The notes: a model not told the origin generated them from the sequence alone. A stretch of DNA of 64,000 nt from Halostagnicola sp. A-GB9-2 (GCF_030068615.1 NZ_JASJOC010000004.1:124001-188000), one strand, 5' to 3'; counted from the first letter of the stretch, positions 28,132-36,704 are shown. A program made the numbers and translations.

Positions 28132-28139
28132 TTTTTATA
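28132..28139 (+). promoter_or_regulatory. TATA-like element of the second 51-residue microprotein gene
   Basis: TTTTTATA lies about 24 bp before the ATG at 28160, indicating an independent, nearly leaderless promoter. Confidence 0.5.
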
Positions 28140-28159
28140 GTAACTTATTTGTAGAACGT

Positions 28160-28315
28160 ATGATCGGCTTGAAGCTCGTCCTGCTCGGCATCAATTTCAC
28201 ACTATTAGCGATTATGCTTGGGGATGGTGCGTGGGGTGCGGCGTACTTCGGTATCTTCCTCTCGATAGTCGGCGTTTTCGTCGGCTCCGTTGACACGTCG
28301 ATCGCATCAGAATAG
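28160..28315 (+). CDS. 51-residue membrane microprotein, paralogue 2
   Basis: MIGLKLVLLGINFTLLAIML is followed by GDGAWGAAYFGIF and VFVGSVDTSIASE. Same length as the gene at 27795, with MIGLK(I/L)VL.G and FVGS in register; the middle has diverged, so the pair is an old duplication. Each has its own promoter. Function unknown. Confidence 0.68.
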   Translation: MIGLKLVLLGINFTLLAIMLGDGAWGAAYFGIFLSIVGVFVGSVDTSIASE

Positions 28316-28427
28316 GACACTCGTATCAAGTACGAAGTCCATCTGCACCCGTCCACGCGATGTAACGTGCGAAATCTCGGTTGAGGATAGTAGCGAAGCG
28401 AGGCCTCGAGTGGCCGAACCAACCCCT

Positions 28428-29606
28428 CTAGAACAGGTCCTGAGTCAGTTCTAACGTCTCCTCGCGGTCGTCCCAGTCGACGATCAGCGCGACGCTGGTC
28501 GCGCTCGTGATGATGTCTTGAAGATTGATCCGGGCTTCCGAAAGGGGATTGACGATATCGCTGATGATTCCTGGCTGGTTCGGCAGTTCGCCGCCGGTAA
28601 CGCGAACGACGGCCATCGGCGAATCGACGGTCACGCTCGAGAACTCCTCGCGGGCGATGACCTCGCGGTGGAGGATGTTCTCGGCTCGCTCGGCCTCTTC
28701 TTCGTCGATGTAGAACGTCACCGTGTCGACGCCGCTGGCGACCGCTTCGATGTTGACATCGCTCTCGCCGAGCGCCTCGGAGAGGTGCTGGAAGACGCCG
28801 GACTGGTTCCGAATCGCGCGACCGGCGACGGTCAGGCAAGCGATGGGGCGCTCTCGCAGGTCGACAAGGTTCTGGAACTCGCCTTCGATGCTCGTCCCGC
28901 CGCTCAAGAGGTCCCCGTGCTGGTAGTGAACGACGCGAACGTCGAGAGTGTTCTCCTTATAAGAAAGTGCAGAGGGTGCGACGACCTCCGCGCCGCGGAA
29001 CGAAAGGTTTCGGAGTTCGTCGACGGAAATTTCGCCGACGTTTCTGGCACCTTCGACGACGCGCGGGTCGCCGGTCATGACGCCTTCGACATCGGTTACG
29101 ATGACGACCTCGTCCGCGTCCATGTACTTGCCGAGCATGACGGCCGTCGTGTCGCTTCCGCCCCGACCGAGGGTGGTGATCGAACCGTCCGCTCCCTCCG
29201 CGAGGAATCCCGTGATAACCGGAACCTCATCCTCGAGCGACTCGGCAACCTCGAAAGCGCGCCGCTGTGTTTCTTCGACATCAACTTCGCCGTGTTCGTC
29301 GGTGATAATCGGCCAGCCCTCGCCGCCCGGCTCGAGGAATCTGGCGTCGATCCCGCGCGCCGAAAGCGCCGCCTTGAGCATTCGAACGGACGTTCGCTCG
29401 CCCATGCTGACGATCTGGGCTCTGTCTTCGTCACCGGTCTCGAATGTGATGTCGTCCAGTAAATCGTCGGTCGTCGAGCCCATCGCGCTGGCGACGACGG
29501 CGATTTCGTGGCCGTCTTCGACCGCAGCGGCGACCGAATCGGCGGCCCGGTTGATTCGGTCTCCCGAACCGAGACTCGTTCCCCCGAATTTGGCTACAAC
29601 GCGCAT
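28428..29606 (-). CDS. lysC: Aspartate kinase
   Basis: 392 residues starting MRVVAKFGGTSLGSGDRI. Kinase motifs KFGGTS, GFLAEGADGSITTLGRGGSDTTA and VYTDVEGVMTGDPR-like TDVEGVMTGDPRVV are followed by two ACT domains (VAGRAIRNQSGVFQHL and VRVTGGELPNQPGIISDI). It phosphorylates aspartate, the first step to threonine, methionine and, where present, lysine; ACT domains suggest feedback control. Confidence 0.94.
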   Translation of the reverse strand: MRVVAKFGGTSLGSGDRINRAADSVAAAVEDGHEIAVVASAMGSTTDDLLDDITFETGDEDRAQIVSMGERTSVRMLKAALSARGIDARFLEPGGEGWPIITDEHGEVDVEETQRRAFEVAESLEDEVPVITGFLAEGADGSITTLGRGGSDTTAVMLGKYMDADEVVIVTDVEGVMTGDPRVVEGARNVGEISVDELRNLSFRGAEVVAPSALSYKENTLDVRVVHYQHGDLLSGGTSIEGEFQNLVDLRERPIACLTVAGRAIRNQSGVFQHLSEALGESDVNIEAVASGVDTVTFYIDEEEAERAENILHREVIAREEFSSVTVDSPMAVVRVTGGELPNQPGIISDIVNPLSEARINLQDIITSATSVALIVDWDDREETLELTQDLF

Positions 29607-29977
29607 AGAGACACCCCACAATCGATGTGAGTGGCCGTGGTTCTGCTCATGTGCGAGTCCATTACCAGAGCGGGCAAATAACTGTGTCCCATCGAGCGCA
29701 TTTTTACCTCCGCTCGGAAACGGAGACAGAGATTCGCTCCCCTCGCAACCGTTTCGCCCGGATCATCTCTCGCCCGCCATGCAGTCTTCCGGTGGAACAA
29801 ACACTTTTCCTTGACGAAGATTCCTGCGGGAAGACATATCATCTAAAATAGCTATCTTTTTAGGCTGAGTATAATTTATAATGAACTGTTTATTGATACA
29901 GAAAGTAACTCACACCGACTCGAGACAGTCAGCAAACGGGCGAAATTTATGTTACTGCGTATCATTACCACATACCA
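29607..29977. other. Intergenic region between divergent lysC and GNAT-like gene
   Basis: 371 bp, increasingly AT-rich toward the right (TATAATTTATAATGAACTG at 29867-29886). The lysC promoter should lie near its left end. GCGAAATTTATGTT at about 29940-29953 sits 25-35 bp before the ATG at 29978 and is a good leaderless TATA element for the next gene. Confidence 0.5.
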
Positions 29978-30421
29978 ATGAACATACGCGACGCACTCGA
30001 GGCCGATGCCGACGCGCTTGCGTCCATCGCGGACTCACCGACTGACGTGATGCGAAACCTCGTACACGATCGGACGGTACGCGTCGCCGAAGACAGTACG
30101 CACGACCCGAACGCCGACATTACGACCGGCGAGACACAGTACAACGAATCGAATCCGGAGGATCTCCTCGGGTTCGTGAGTTTCGATGCGAAAGACGACA
30201 CCGTCCATGTCACCCAGATCGGAGGGACGGACGACGCCTGCGTCGAACTGCTGGCCGAACCGGTTCGGTTCGCCGAGTGCGAATCGATGACCGTCGAGCT
30301 CCTCATCGCACCCGATGCCGACGGCGTGAAAGACGCCGCCGCCGAGCTCGGCTTTCAAAACTGTGGATCGGGTCCTCGTTTCGAGAACTCCCGCACTCAG
30401 AAGTTTCAACTCGAACCGTAG
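29978..30421 (+). CDS. GNAT-like (degenerate N-acetyltransferase) protein
   Basis: 147 residues. The opening MNIRDALEADADALASIADS and the closing AAAELGFQNCGSGPRF match the first helix and last strand of GNAT folds, but the usual RxxGxG acetyl-CoA loop is not visible, so catalytic activity is doubtful. An 18-bp tandem repeat follows its stop. Convergent with the DP1 gene. Confidence 0.65.
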   Translation: MNIRDALEADADALASIADSPTDVMRNLVHDRTVRVAEDSTHDPNADITTGETQYNESNPEDLLGFVSFDAKDDTVHVTQIGGTDDACVELLAEPVRFAECESMTVELLIAPDADGVKDAAAELGFQNCGSGPRFENSRTQKFQLEP

Positions 30422-30428
30422 CCAAAGG

Positions 30429-30482
30429 GGGCCAAACCCGCTGATTGGACCAAACCCACAGACTGGACCAAACCCGCTGGTT
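30429..30482. repeat. 18-bp tandem repeat, three copies, just after the GNAT-like gene
   Basis: Units at 30429-30446, 30447-30464 and 30465-30482 follow GG(G/A)CCAAACCC(G/A)C with a variable 3' part. It starts 8 bp after the stop codon and ends before the converging DP1 gene's stop at 30502. No hairpin; may be replication-slippage product. Confidence 0.8.
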
Positions 30483-30501
30483 GCGGATGTCAAAGCGCGT
30501 C

Positions 30502-32142
30502 TCAGCTGAACTTCTGGACGGTCACGTCGAGCGTATCGAGATCGACGATCGGCGCGTATCCGGCGTCGGGATCAATGTTGACGCTCTTTTGAAAATCCGT
30601 CTGTGACTGCCAGCAACCCGAATTGATCGCGAGGACGTTGTGATACTTGCCGAAGCCGAGTTTGTGAACGTGACCGGTGTGGAAAATATCCGGGACGTCT
30701 TCGATGATCAGATAATCCTCCTTTTCGGGGGCGAGTCTCGTATGGCCGCCGAACTGCGGCGCGACGTGGCGCTTTTTGAGGAGGTGATACATCGCTTTGT
30801 GCGGCTCGTCGTAGTTCGCCTTCTCCTCGGGAAGTTCGGCGATGACTTCGTCGAGGCTGACACCGTGGTACATCAGGACTGAAACGCCCTCGAGCGTGAC
30901 CGTCGAGGGATTGCTCACGATCCTGGGATCGTGTGCCGACATGATATTCCGGAGGTTCTCGTCGAAACCGGGTTGCGGTTCCGCGAGCCGAACCGCGTCG
31001 TGGTTCCCCGGAATCATGACGATATCGAGGTCGCCCGGAACCTGTTTGAGGTACTCGTTGAACACTTCGTACTGCTCGTAGATATCGACGACATCGAGTT
31101 CCTCGTCCTGATCGGGATAGACGCCGACGCCCTCGACCATGTCTCCGGCGATTAGGAGGTACTCGACGTGTTGGGCCTCTTCCGTGTGAAGCCAGTCGGC
31201 AAATCGATTCCACGCATCGTGCATGAACTCCTGGCTCCCCACGTGAACGTCGCTGATGAGCGCCGCCTGAACGTGGCGATCCGCGGTAGATGGTTCGTAC
31301 GTGCGCGGAACGTCCGGAAACGACATCGAATCGACGAACGCGATCCCCGAATCGTCCGCCAGCGTCCCCTCCATCGCCAACACCTCGTCACAGAGGAGTT
31401 CCTCGACGAGATCGGCGTACTCCCTGTCTTTCATCACCAGCCACGGAAACGTCCCGGTCGCGTCCTCGAGTTCGACCAACCAGTGGCCGCTCGCGGTCGA
31501 ACGAATATCGTTGACGAGACCGACCATCGCCGCCTCGCTTCCGCCGGGCATACTCTGAATCGCGGAGGCGGGCCGGTGATTGAACCGACCCCGGAGTTTC
31601 GATCCCAGTCGCTCGAGGCGATCCCGAAAAACGGCGACGAAGTCCTTATACTCGCCCGTACCGGTACTCTCTCCGGTCATGTCGTTTGCGATCTCGAGCG
31701 ATCGTTCGGAAACGTCGCCCGACCGTTCTATCCGGTCGGGAGACCCCTCCGTTTCAACTGGAGACCTCCCGCCACGAGGCGAGGAGTCGGGATTCGAATT
31801 TCCAGTTGAAGCTGAGGGGTGTTGCCGGTCGGGCTGATCCGTGTCGACGGTATCGGACGTAGCGAATTCCGATGCGGAATCGGACGACGCGGTTCCTGGT
31901 GATGAGTTATTCGAGGGGGGGTCCGACGTCGAACCGGCCGAAGAGGATTGCGAGTCCTCGAGGACCGATCGAACGTGATCCGAACGGACGACCAGCGTCC
32001 CCTCAGGTAACTCGTCGACGACGCGCTCGAGCGTTGGCTGTGGTCGTTCTGCGGCCGCAATGAGCGTCACAGCTTCGCGTTCTGCGTTGTACCCGCGGGT
32101 GGTCAACTCGCTGACGATCCGAGCGGGGCCCTCGAGTGGCAC
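30502..32142 (-). CDS. polB: DNA polymerase D (PolII) small subunit DP1, exonuclease subunit
   Basis: 546 residues. The C-terminal two thirds is a calcineurin-like phosphoesterase: ISDVHVGSQEF, IAGDMVEGVGVYPDQ, MIPGNHDAVRL, YHGVSLDEV and HTGHVHKLGFGKY, i.e. the 3'-5' exonuclease site of DP1, preceded by an OB domain (about 195-290). Residues about 63-150 are a Ser/Asp/Pro-rich disordered linker holding GGRSPVETEGSPD, which is encoded by an ORB-like DNA sequence. DP1 works with DP2 as the archaeal replicative polymerase. Confidence 0.94.
   Translation of the reverse strand: MPLEGPARIVSELTTRGYNAEREAVTLIAAAERPQPTLERVVDELPEGTLVVRSDHVRSVLEDSQSSSAGSTSDPPSNNSSPGTASSDSASEFATSDTVDTDQPDRQHPSASTGNSNPDSSPRGGRSPVETEGSPDRIERSGDVSERSLEIANDMTGESTGTGEYKDFVAVFRDRLERLGSKLRGRFNHRPASAIQSMPGGSEAAMVGLVNDIRSTASGHWLVELEDATGTFPWLVMKDREYADLVEELLCDEVLAMEGTLADDSGIAFVDSMSFPDVPRTYEPSTADRHVQAALISDVHVGSQEFMHDAWNRFADWLHTEEAQHVEYLLIAGDMVEGVGVYPDQDEELDVVDIYEQYEVFNEYLKQVPGDLDIVMIPGNHDAVRLAEPQPGFDENLRNIMSAHDPRIVSNPSTVTLEGVSVLMYHGVSLDEVIAELPEEKANYDEPHKAMYHLLKKRHVAPQFGGHTRLAPEKEDYLIIEDVPDIFHTGHVHKLGFGKYHNVLAINSGCWQSQTDFQKSVNIDPDAGYAPIVDLDTLDVTVQKFS
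31741..31770 (-). promoter_or_regulatory. ORB-like sequence inside the DP1 coding region
   Basis: On the minus strand it reads CTCCAGTTGAAACGGAGGGG followed by TCT, close to the archaeal origin recognition box core (TTCCAGTGGAAACGAAGGGGT). It encodes the SPVETEG segment of the disordered linker. Binding by Cdc6 is untested. Confidence 0.45.
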
Positions 32143-32247
32143 ACAATTCGCATTCGCGAGCGGTGAGAAAAGGATGACGAATCGGTCGTTGAACGGAGTT
32201 GATGTGGAGGGGAAAGTTGATGCACGGTCCTCACAAAGTGAAATTCA

Positions 32248-33288
32248 ATGGGCGATGGTGACGGCAGCGATGCGTACGACGACCGAGACCAAACCGGTTC
32301 GTCGTCCGACTCAGATGAGACCGATCGACAGCCGGGTGAAAATATTGAAGCGGGTACCGCCGAAGACGCTCGAACCGATCACGAGGACGATTCTGCATCC
32401 GACCGGAAAACGTCCGGACCGCAGTACGAATCCGAGCCTTCCGAACGCCGTTCAGCGCGCGATTCGACGCTGTCCTCGAGCGGTCGGGATGGATCGAATC
32501 CTCGAGACGAGTCTGAAAACCAGGTGACGATCGAGAATGATGGGATCGTCCGCTGGTTTCTCAAGACGGACGACGGAACCGTCCTGATCGTCAGGGACGT
32601 TCTGACGAGTGTCGCGATCGTCGCCATCATCGGACTCATTCTGTTCGGTATCAGTGGTATCTGGCCACCGCTAGTCGCCGTCGAGAGCGGAAGCATGGAT
32701 CCGAACATGAAGGAAGGAGATCTTGTCTTCGTCGTCGACGACGATCGATTCGTGGGTGACAATCCGGTCGACGGAACCGGCGTCGTCACGCTCGAGAACG
32801 GGCAGGAAAGCGGACACGACAAGTTCGGAATGCACGGCGACGTCGTCGTGTTCCAACCGGGTGGAAGCGCGACCGAAACACCGGTGATACACAGGGCGCA
32901 CTTCTGGGTCGACGAAGGCGACGACTGGGTCGCACAGGCGGATCCGGATATCATCGGCGAAGACGTAACCTGCGATGACGTTCAAACATGTCCGGCAGAA
33001 CACGAGGGGTTCATCACGAAAGGTGACAACAACGCCGGCTACGATCAGCAGGCAAATGCCGGAACGCGATCGGACAGCATCGTCCACCCCGAATGGGTCA
33101 CCGGAAAAGCCTCCTTCCGGATTCCGTGGCTCGGCAACATCCGTCTGCTGTTCGACGACTACCTGCTGGGAATTGCGAGCGGGTCGTCACCGATTACACC
33201 TGAAGCGGTCGGTGCAGTTTCGATCGGCGCGAGCGGGGCAGGAGGTGCCGTTGCAATCGCCGGAAGACGGCAGTTCGAGCGTTACTAA
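32248..33288 (+). CDS. sec11: Signal peptidase I (Sec11 type)
   Basis: 346 residues. After about 110 acidic disordered residues comes a membrane helix (TSVAIVAIIGLILFGISGIW) and the S26 peptidase core: SGSMDPNMKEGDLV (catalytic Ser), VIHRAHFWVDEGDDW (His replacing bacterial Lys) and ITKGDNNAGYDQQ (Asp). A second hydrophobic segment is near the C-terminus (VGAVSIGASGAGGAVAIAG). It removes Sec signal peptides at the outer membrane face. Divergent from the DP1 gene. Confidence 0.93.
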   Translation: MGDGDGSDAYDDRDQTGSSSDSDETDRQPGENIEAGTAEDARTDHEDDSASDRKTSGPQYESEPSERRSARDSTLSSSGRDGSNPRDESENQVTIENDGIVRWFLKTDDGTVLIVRDVLTSVAIVAIIGLILFGISGIWPPLVAVESGSMDPNMKEGDLVFVVDDDRFVGDNPVDGTGVVTLENGQESGHDKFGMHGDVVVFQPGGSATETPVIHRAHFWVDEGDDWVAQADPDIIGEDVTCDDVQTCPAEHEGFITKGDNNAGYDQQANAGTRSDSIVHPEWVTGKASFRIPWLGNIRLLFDDYLLGIASGSSPITPEAVGAVSIGASGAGGAVAIAGRRQFERY

Positions 33289-33346
33289 CTCGCCTTCCCT
33301 CGCCGTCCAGTCTCCGAGTCGGTTCGCGCGTCAGAACGAATTATCT

Positions 33347-33407
33347 CTCGAATCGGGCTTGATATTTCTCGGGTCGGTCTTGATATTTCTCGAGTCAGTC
33401 TTGAGTC
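33347..33407. repeat. 21-bp tandem repeat (2.9 copies) downstream of sec11
   Basis: Units at 33347-33367, 33368-33388 and 33389-33407 share CTCG(A/G)(A/G)TC(G/A)G(G/T)CTTGA. The array lies in the 274-bp convergent gap between sec11 and cdc6; the rest of that gap has no gene. Confidence 0.8.
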
Positions 33408-33562
33408 GGGGACCGTACCTCCGTTCGAGTGCCGACAACTCGAGATAGTGGTCGGTAATCCACGGCGTGAAACCGCGGGGCGGGTGGCCCGTGGAACTCT
33501 TGTTGCTCACTATAAACAGCTCGAACAAAAAGACAACACACCGATTAGGCAGTTCGAACGGC

Positions 33563-35554
33563 TTAGTTCTCGAATCTGGCCTGTACAAACGGTTGAATGT
33601 CGTCAATGTCGCTTAGCCTTGAGTCCGAGAGCAAGACGGCCTCCGTCTCTTCGAGTGGAACCGAGAGACTGATCTCTTTCGTCCGGCCGTATCGCCCCTT
33701 TGAGACGACGACGGCGTTGACGATTCCGAGCATATCGAGCTCGCTGATGAGATCGGTGACGCGCCGCTGGGTGAGAACGTCGGCGTCGATCTCCTCACAG
33801 AGACGCTTGTAAATGTTGAACACTTCCCCCGTATTGATGCTTTGGACGCCGTTTTTTTCGAGGGAGATAATCGAGAAGAGGACGAGTTTGCTCTGGGTCG
33901 GGAGTGTTCGGACGACTTCGACGACACGATCGAGTTCGATCTTGTCCTGTGCTTGCCGGACGTGTTCCTCAACGATGGTTTCGGACTGGGAGCGCTCGGC
34001 GAGCTCGCCAGCAGTCCGAAGGAGATCGAGCGCGCGCCGTGCGTCCCCGTGTTCCTGCGCGGCGAAGGCCGCACAGAGCGGGATCACGTCACCCGACAGC
34101 GCACCGCCCTTGAACGCGACCTCCGATCGGTGCTGAAGGATGTCGCGTAACTGATTCGCGTCGTAGGGAGGAAACACGATCTCCTCTTCGCCAAGGCTCG
34201 ACTTCACGCGCGGGTCCAGAAAGTCGGTGAACTTCAGGTCGTTCGAAATCCCGATGATCGAGACGCGCGAGTTCTCGAGTTCGGAATTCATTCGCGAAAG
34301 ATTATAGAGCGTATCGTCGCCGCTTTTCTCGACGAGTTTGTCAATTTCGTCGAGCATGATGACGACGACCCGCTCGGAGTAATCGACCGCGTCGAAGAAG
34401 ACGCTGTACACGCGATCTGTCGGCCACCCTGTCATCGGAACCTCCTCGAAGGACTCTTTGTCCTCCTCGAGCTCCGCTATTCGATCCTCGATTGCCTTGA
34501 TTGAATCGAACGGGGTCGACTCGAGCGGGTGTGAAGAAGGTTCGACTGCGGACGACGTCGTATCGTCGCCGTCCGATGACCCCTTCGTTTCGACTGGAGA
34601 ACCACCCGAAGTGAGATCGATATCTGAGTCAGCGGTGTCCGAGTTTGGAGCGCCAGGCGTCTCAGAATGTGAGTCTGTCGTCGAAGGATTGGAACCAGTC
34701 GCGTCTGAGTGCGAGCCAGAAGAATCCGAACGGGAGCCAGAAGAATCCGGACGGGTGTCTTGTGCGTGTGGGCTCGTCTCGTCCCCTGAAGAGCCAACGG
34801 AATCCGAATCGGAGCTTTCTACGGGGGTAATACTAGTCTGGTCGACAGCGGTGTCGGTCTCAGGATTCTTCGAAGAACGATTTCCTGACGAGTCACCGTT
34901 CGCCGATGACCCCGACTTGGTCGTCGGCTTTTCCTCGTCGTTCGACCGGCCCTCCGTAAGTTGTTTCCAGTTCGAGGCTGTCGCGGAATCTTGCTCGCGA
35001 TCGAGACTCGAGGTTCGCTCGTTCGTCGCGTCGAACTCCTCGACCGAATCAACGAGTGATCGAAGTTCCTCGAGTCGGGTGTCGATTCGACGTTCGTTCT
35101 CTTCGATAAACTTGTTCGCGAGCTGTGCAAGTACTCGATACTGCGTGTCGGTTACTTCGCAGTTAATGTACTCAACATCGCACGGAACGCTGTATTTCGT
35201 CGATGTACTCTCGAGTTCCTTACTAACGAACTTGGCACTCGCAGTTTTCCCGGTACCGGTCTTCCCGTAGATGAGAATGTTCGAGGGCGTTTCACCACGA
35301 AGTGCGGCGACGAGAATCGTCGCCATTTTGTTGATCTGGTCGCTTCGATGGGGAAGCTCGTGGGGGGTGTACGACGGTCGAAGAACCTCCTTGTTTTCGA
35401 AGATCGGTTCACCGCTCAACAGGTCGTCGAACAGCCCTTGATTCGGCTCTTCGTCGCCGAGATCGGAGCCTTTCAGTTCCGTGGAGAACCCGTCTGGGCC
35501 TCCCAGTTCGACGTCCCGATCCGAATCCGTCATATCCAATTCATCGTCAGACAT
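33563..35554 (-). CDS. cdc6: Orc1/Cdc6 replication initiator with a large disordered insert
   Basis: 663 residues from the ATG at 35554 (MSDDELDMTDSDRD). AAA+ core: NILIYGKTGTGKTASAKF (Walker A, about residue 90), VVIMLDEIDKLVEKSG (Walker B, about 380), GISNDLKFTDFLDPRVKSSL (sensor 1/initiator-specific part), and a C-terminal winged helix (LVLFSIISLEKNGV to LDMLGIVNAVV). Between Walker A and B about 180 residues are inserted, rich in Ser, Asp, Thr, with GSRSDSSGSHSDATGSNPS repeats; typical archaeal Cdc6 is about 400 residues. It sits beside oriC and should bind its ORBs. Confidence 0.95.
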   Translation of the reverse strand: MSDDELDMTDSDRDVELGGPDGFSTELKGSDLGDEEPNQGLFDDLLSGEPIFENKEVLRPSYTPHELPHRSDQINKMATILVAALRGETPSNILIYGKTGTGKTASAKFVSKELESTSTKYSVPCDVEYINCEVTDTQYRVLAQLANKFIEENERRIDTRLEELRSLVDSVEEFDATNERTSSLDREQDSATASNWKQLTEGRSNDEEKPTTKSGSSANGDSSGNRSSKNPETDTAVDQTSITPVESSDSDSVGSSGDETSPHAQDTRPDSSGSRSDSSGSHSDATGSNPSTTDSHSETPGAPNSDTADSDIDLTSGGSPVETKGSSDGDDTTSSAVEPSSHPLESTPFDSIKAIEDRIAELEEDKESFEEVPMTGWPTDRVYSVFFDAVDYSERVVVIMLDEIDKLVEKSGDDTLYNLSRMNSELENSRVSIIGISNDLKFTDFLDPRVKSSLGEEEIVFPPYDANQLRDILQHRSEVAFKGGALSGDVIPLCAAFAAQEHGDARRALDLLRTAGELAERSQSETIVEEHVRQAQDKIELDRVVEVVRTLPTQSKLVLFSIISLEKNGVQSINTGEVFNIYKRLCEEIDADVLTQRRVTDLISELDMLGIVNAVVVSKGRYGRTKEISLSVPLEETEAVLLSDSRLSDIDDIQPFVQARFEN
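34578..34607 (-). promoter_or_regulatory. ORB-like sequence inside the cdc6 coding region
   Basis: Minus strand reads CTCCAGTCGAAACGAAGGGG followed by TC, near-identical to the archaeal ORB core. It encodes GGSPVETKGSSD within the disordered insert of Cdc6 itself, parallel to the site in the DP1 gene. Confidence 0.45.
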
Positions 35555-35566
35555 TCGTCGTTCGTA

Positions 35567-35592
35567 CACCCCATCATTTCGAGTGGAAAGTA
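35567..35592 (-). promoter_or_regulatory. Imperfect ORB in the cdc6 leader
   Basis: The minus strand reads CTTTCCACTCGAAA-TGAT-GGGGTG; compared with the 27-bp ORBs only the four bases between the dyad and the G-run differ. It is 13 bp before the cdc6 ATG, so Cdc6 bound here could repress its own gene as well as act at the origin. Confidence 0.6.
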
Positions 35593-36054
35593 ACCCGAGC
35601 GCGATCTATTGTGCCTCGTACAGCCCTGAAAGAACCCATTCAAGCGTACGAGTTCGCGATCGGATTCCAGTTGATGCAAACGAACCAAAGGAACACCTAG
35701 ATATTAAATTCTTCCCTTCGGATCCCTATAACTGTCATTATATCTATAGTATATGCATGAATAATAGATATGGAGTGAGGATATGGAGCGGAATAAGTCG
35801 CCAGAATCGGGGATGGGTGGACCAAATCAACATCGGTGATCAGAGCGGAGTAGCTGAAAGTTCCGCACGAATGTAACGACTTGTGATTTGGGTGTAACTA
35901 CAATTGGCCGTGGTCCGATCCCTGTAGCGAGTTCATCCGCCGTAGTAACTCCACAGAGAGAAATAATTACAGAGAGAAAGATCAGGAAGGACCAGAAGGC
36001 CGGAGAGTGTGAACGAAAGGAGTGTGTGGGATGATAGCAGGATTTGTCGTTGAC

Positions 36055-36081
36055 CCCCCACCCCTTTGTTTCGAGTGGAGA
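36055..36081 (-). promoter_or_regulatory. Origin recognition box, left copy
   Basis: On the minus strand it begins TCTCCACTCGAAACAAAGGG and ends in a GTGGGGG run. All 27 bases equal the right copy on the opposite strand. The G-run points toward cdc6. Confidence 0.88.
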
Positions 36082-36369
36082 GCGTTACGAGAGGGGTGGG
36101 GGAGGGGAGGATTCTAGAACGGGAAGTTTTATGTCTATGGTCAGGAAACAGTATCCGCAGAACTAGCAAAAGCATTGTTTTACTAGAGTTAGATTAAGTA
36201 ATCCTAGTCATTACTAGAATTGCCCCTCTATAGCCGTTCACTTACTAGAGCCGTTCAAACCCCTTGTATACCCTCGAGACGTCTTCTACCACTCTTTTCT
36301 GACTTCTCTCGTCTCTTTTCCCGCAAAATCCCTCCAAACCGAAATTCATCGACCCCCCTCTTTTCGCCA

Positions 36370-36396
36370 TCTCCACTCGAAACAAAGGGGTGGGGG
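36370..36396 (+). promoter_or_regulatory. Origin recognition box, right copy
   Basis: Plus strand, identical over 27 bases to the left copy, 288 bp away and inverted. The two flank the AT-rich, CTAG-rich segment 36110-36250, the arrangement of a bidirectional archaeal origin. Confidence 0.88.
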
Positions 36397-36656
36397 AATG
36401 GCCCGTGTATACTAGTATGGTTCTAGTACGCACAATTGACCCTGACACTCGAGAGAAACAATTATGCTCGGTTCACTCTCTATCCTCCGTTTTCGTGGTT
36501 TCGCAATTGTGACTCTCCCAAAACTTCTGCTCGACGGCTATTGATCCTGATCTCAGTTACCTCTCTTTCGACTGGGTACTCTTGCTTACCGGGTCAACTG
36601 TACTTTCCGCCACTTCATCTGTACTCTCTACCCATTGTCTGTAGCTCCCATCCACG

Positions 36657-36704
36657 ATCTTCAGTTGCTACTCATTATCTTCAGTTGCTACTCATTATCT
36701 GTAC
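36657..36704. repeat. 20-bp direct repeat in the origin's pyrimidine-rich flank
   Basis: TCAGTTGCTACTCATTATCT occurs twice in tandem (36661-36680 and 36681-36700), with ATCT also preceding the first copy. Related, looser copies (CTGTACTCTCTACCCATTGT) lie 30-50 bp upstream. Confidence 0.75.

Noticed and set aside
33459-33490. Possible ORB CACGGCGTGAAACCGCGGGG downstream of cdc6
   Set aside because: Too many mismatches in dyad and spacer compared with the other elements.
35594-35876. Short plus-strand frame in the origin left arm (35481-35876)
   Set aside because: Overlaps the cdc6 5' end in antisense and continues through AT-rich origin DNA without coding bias.
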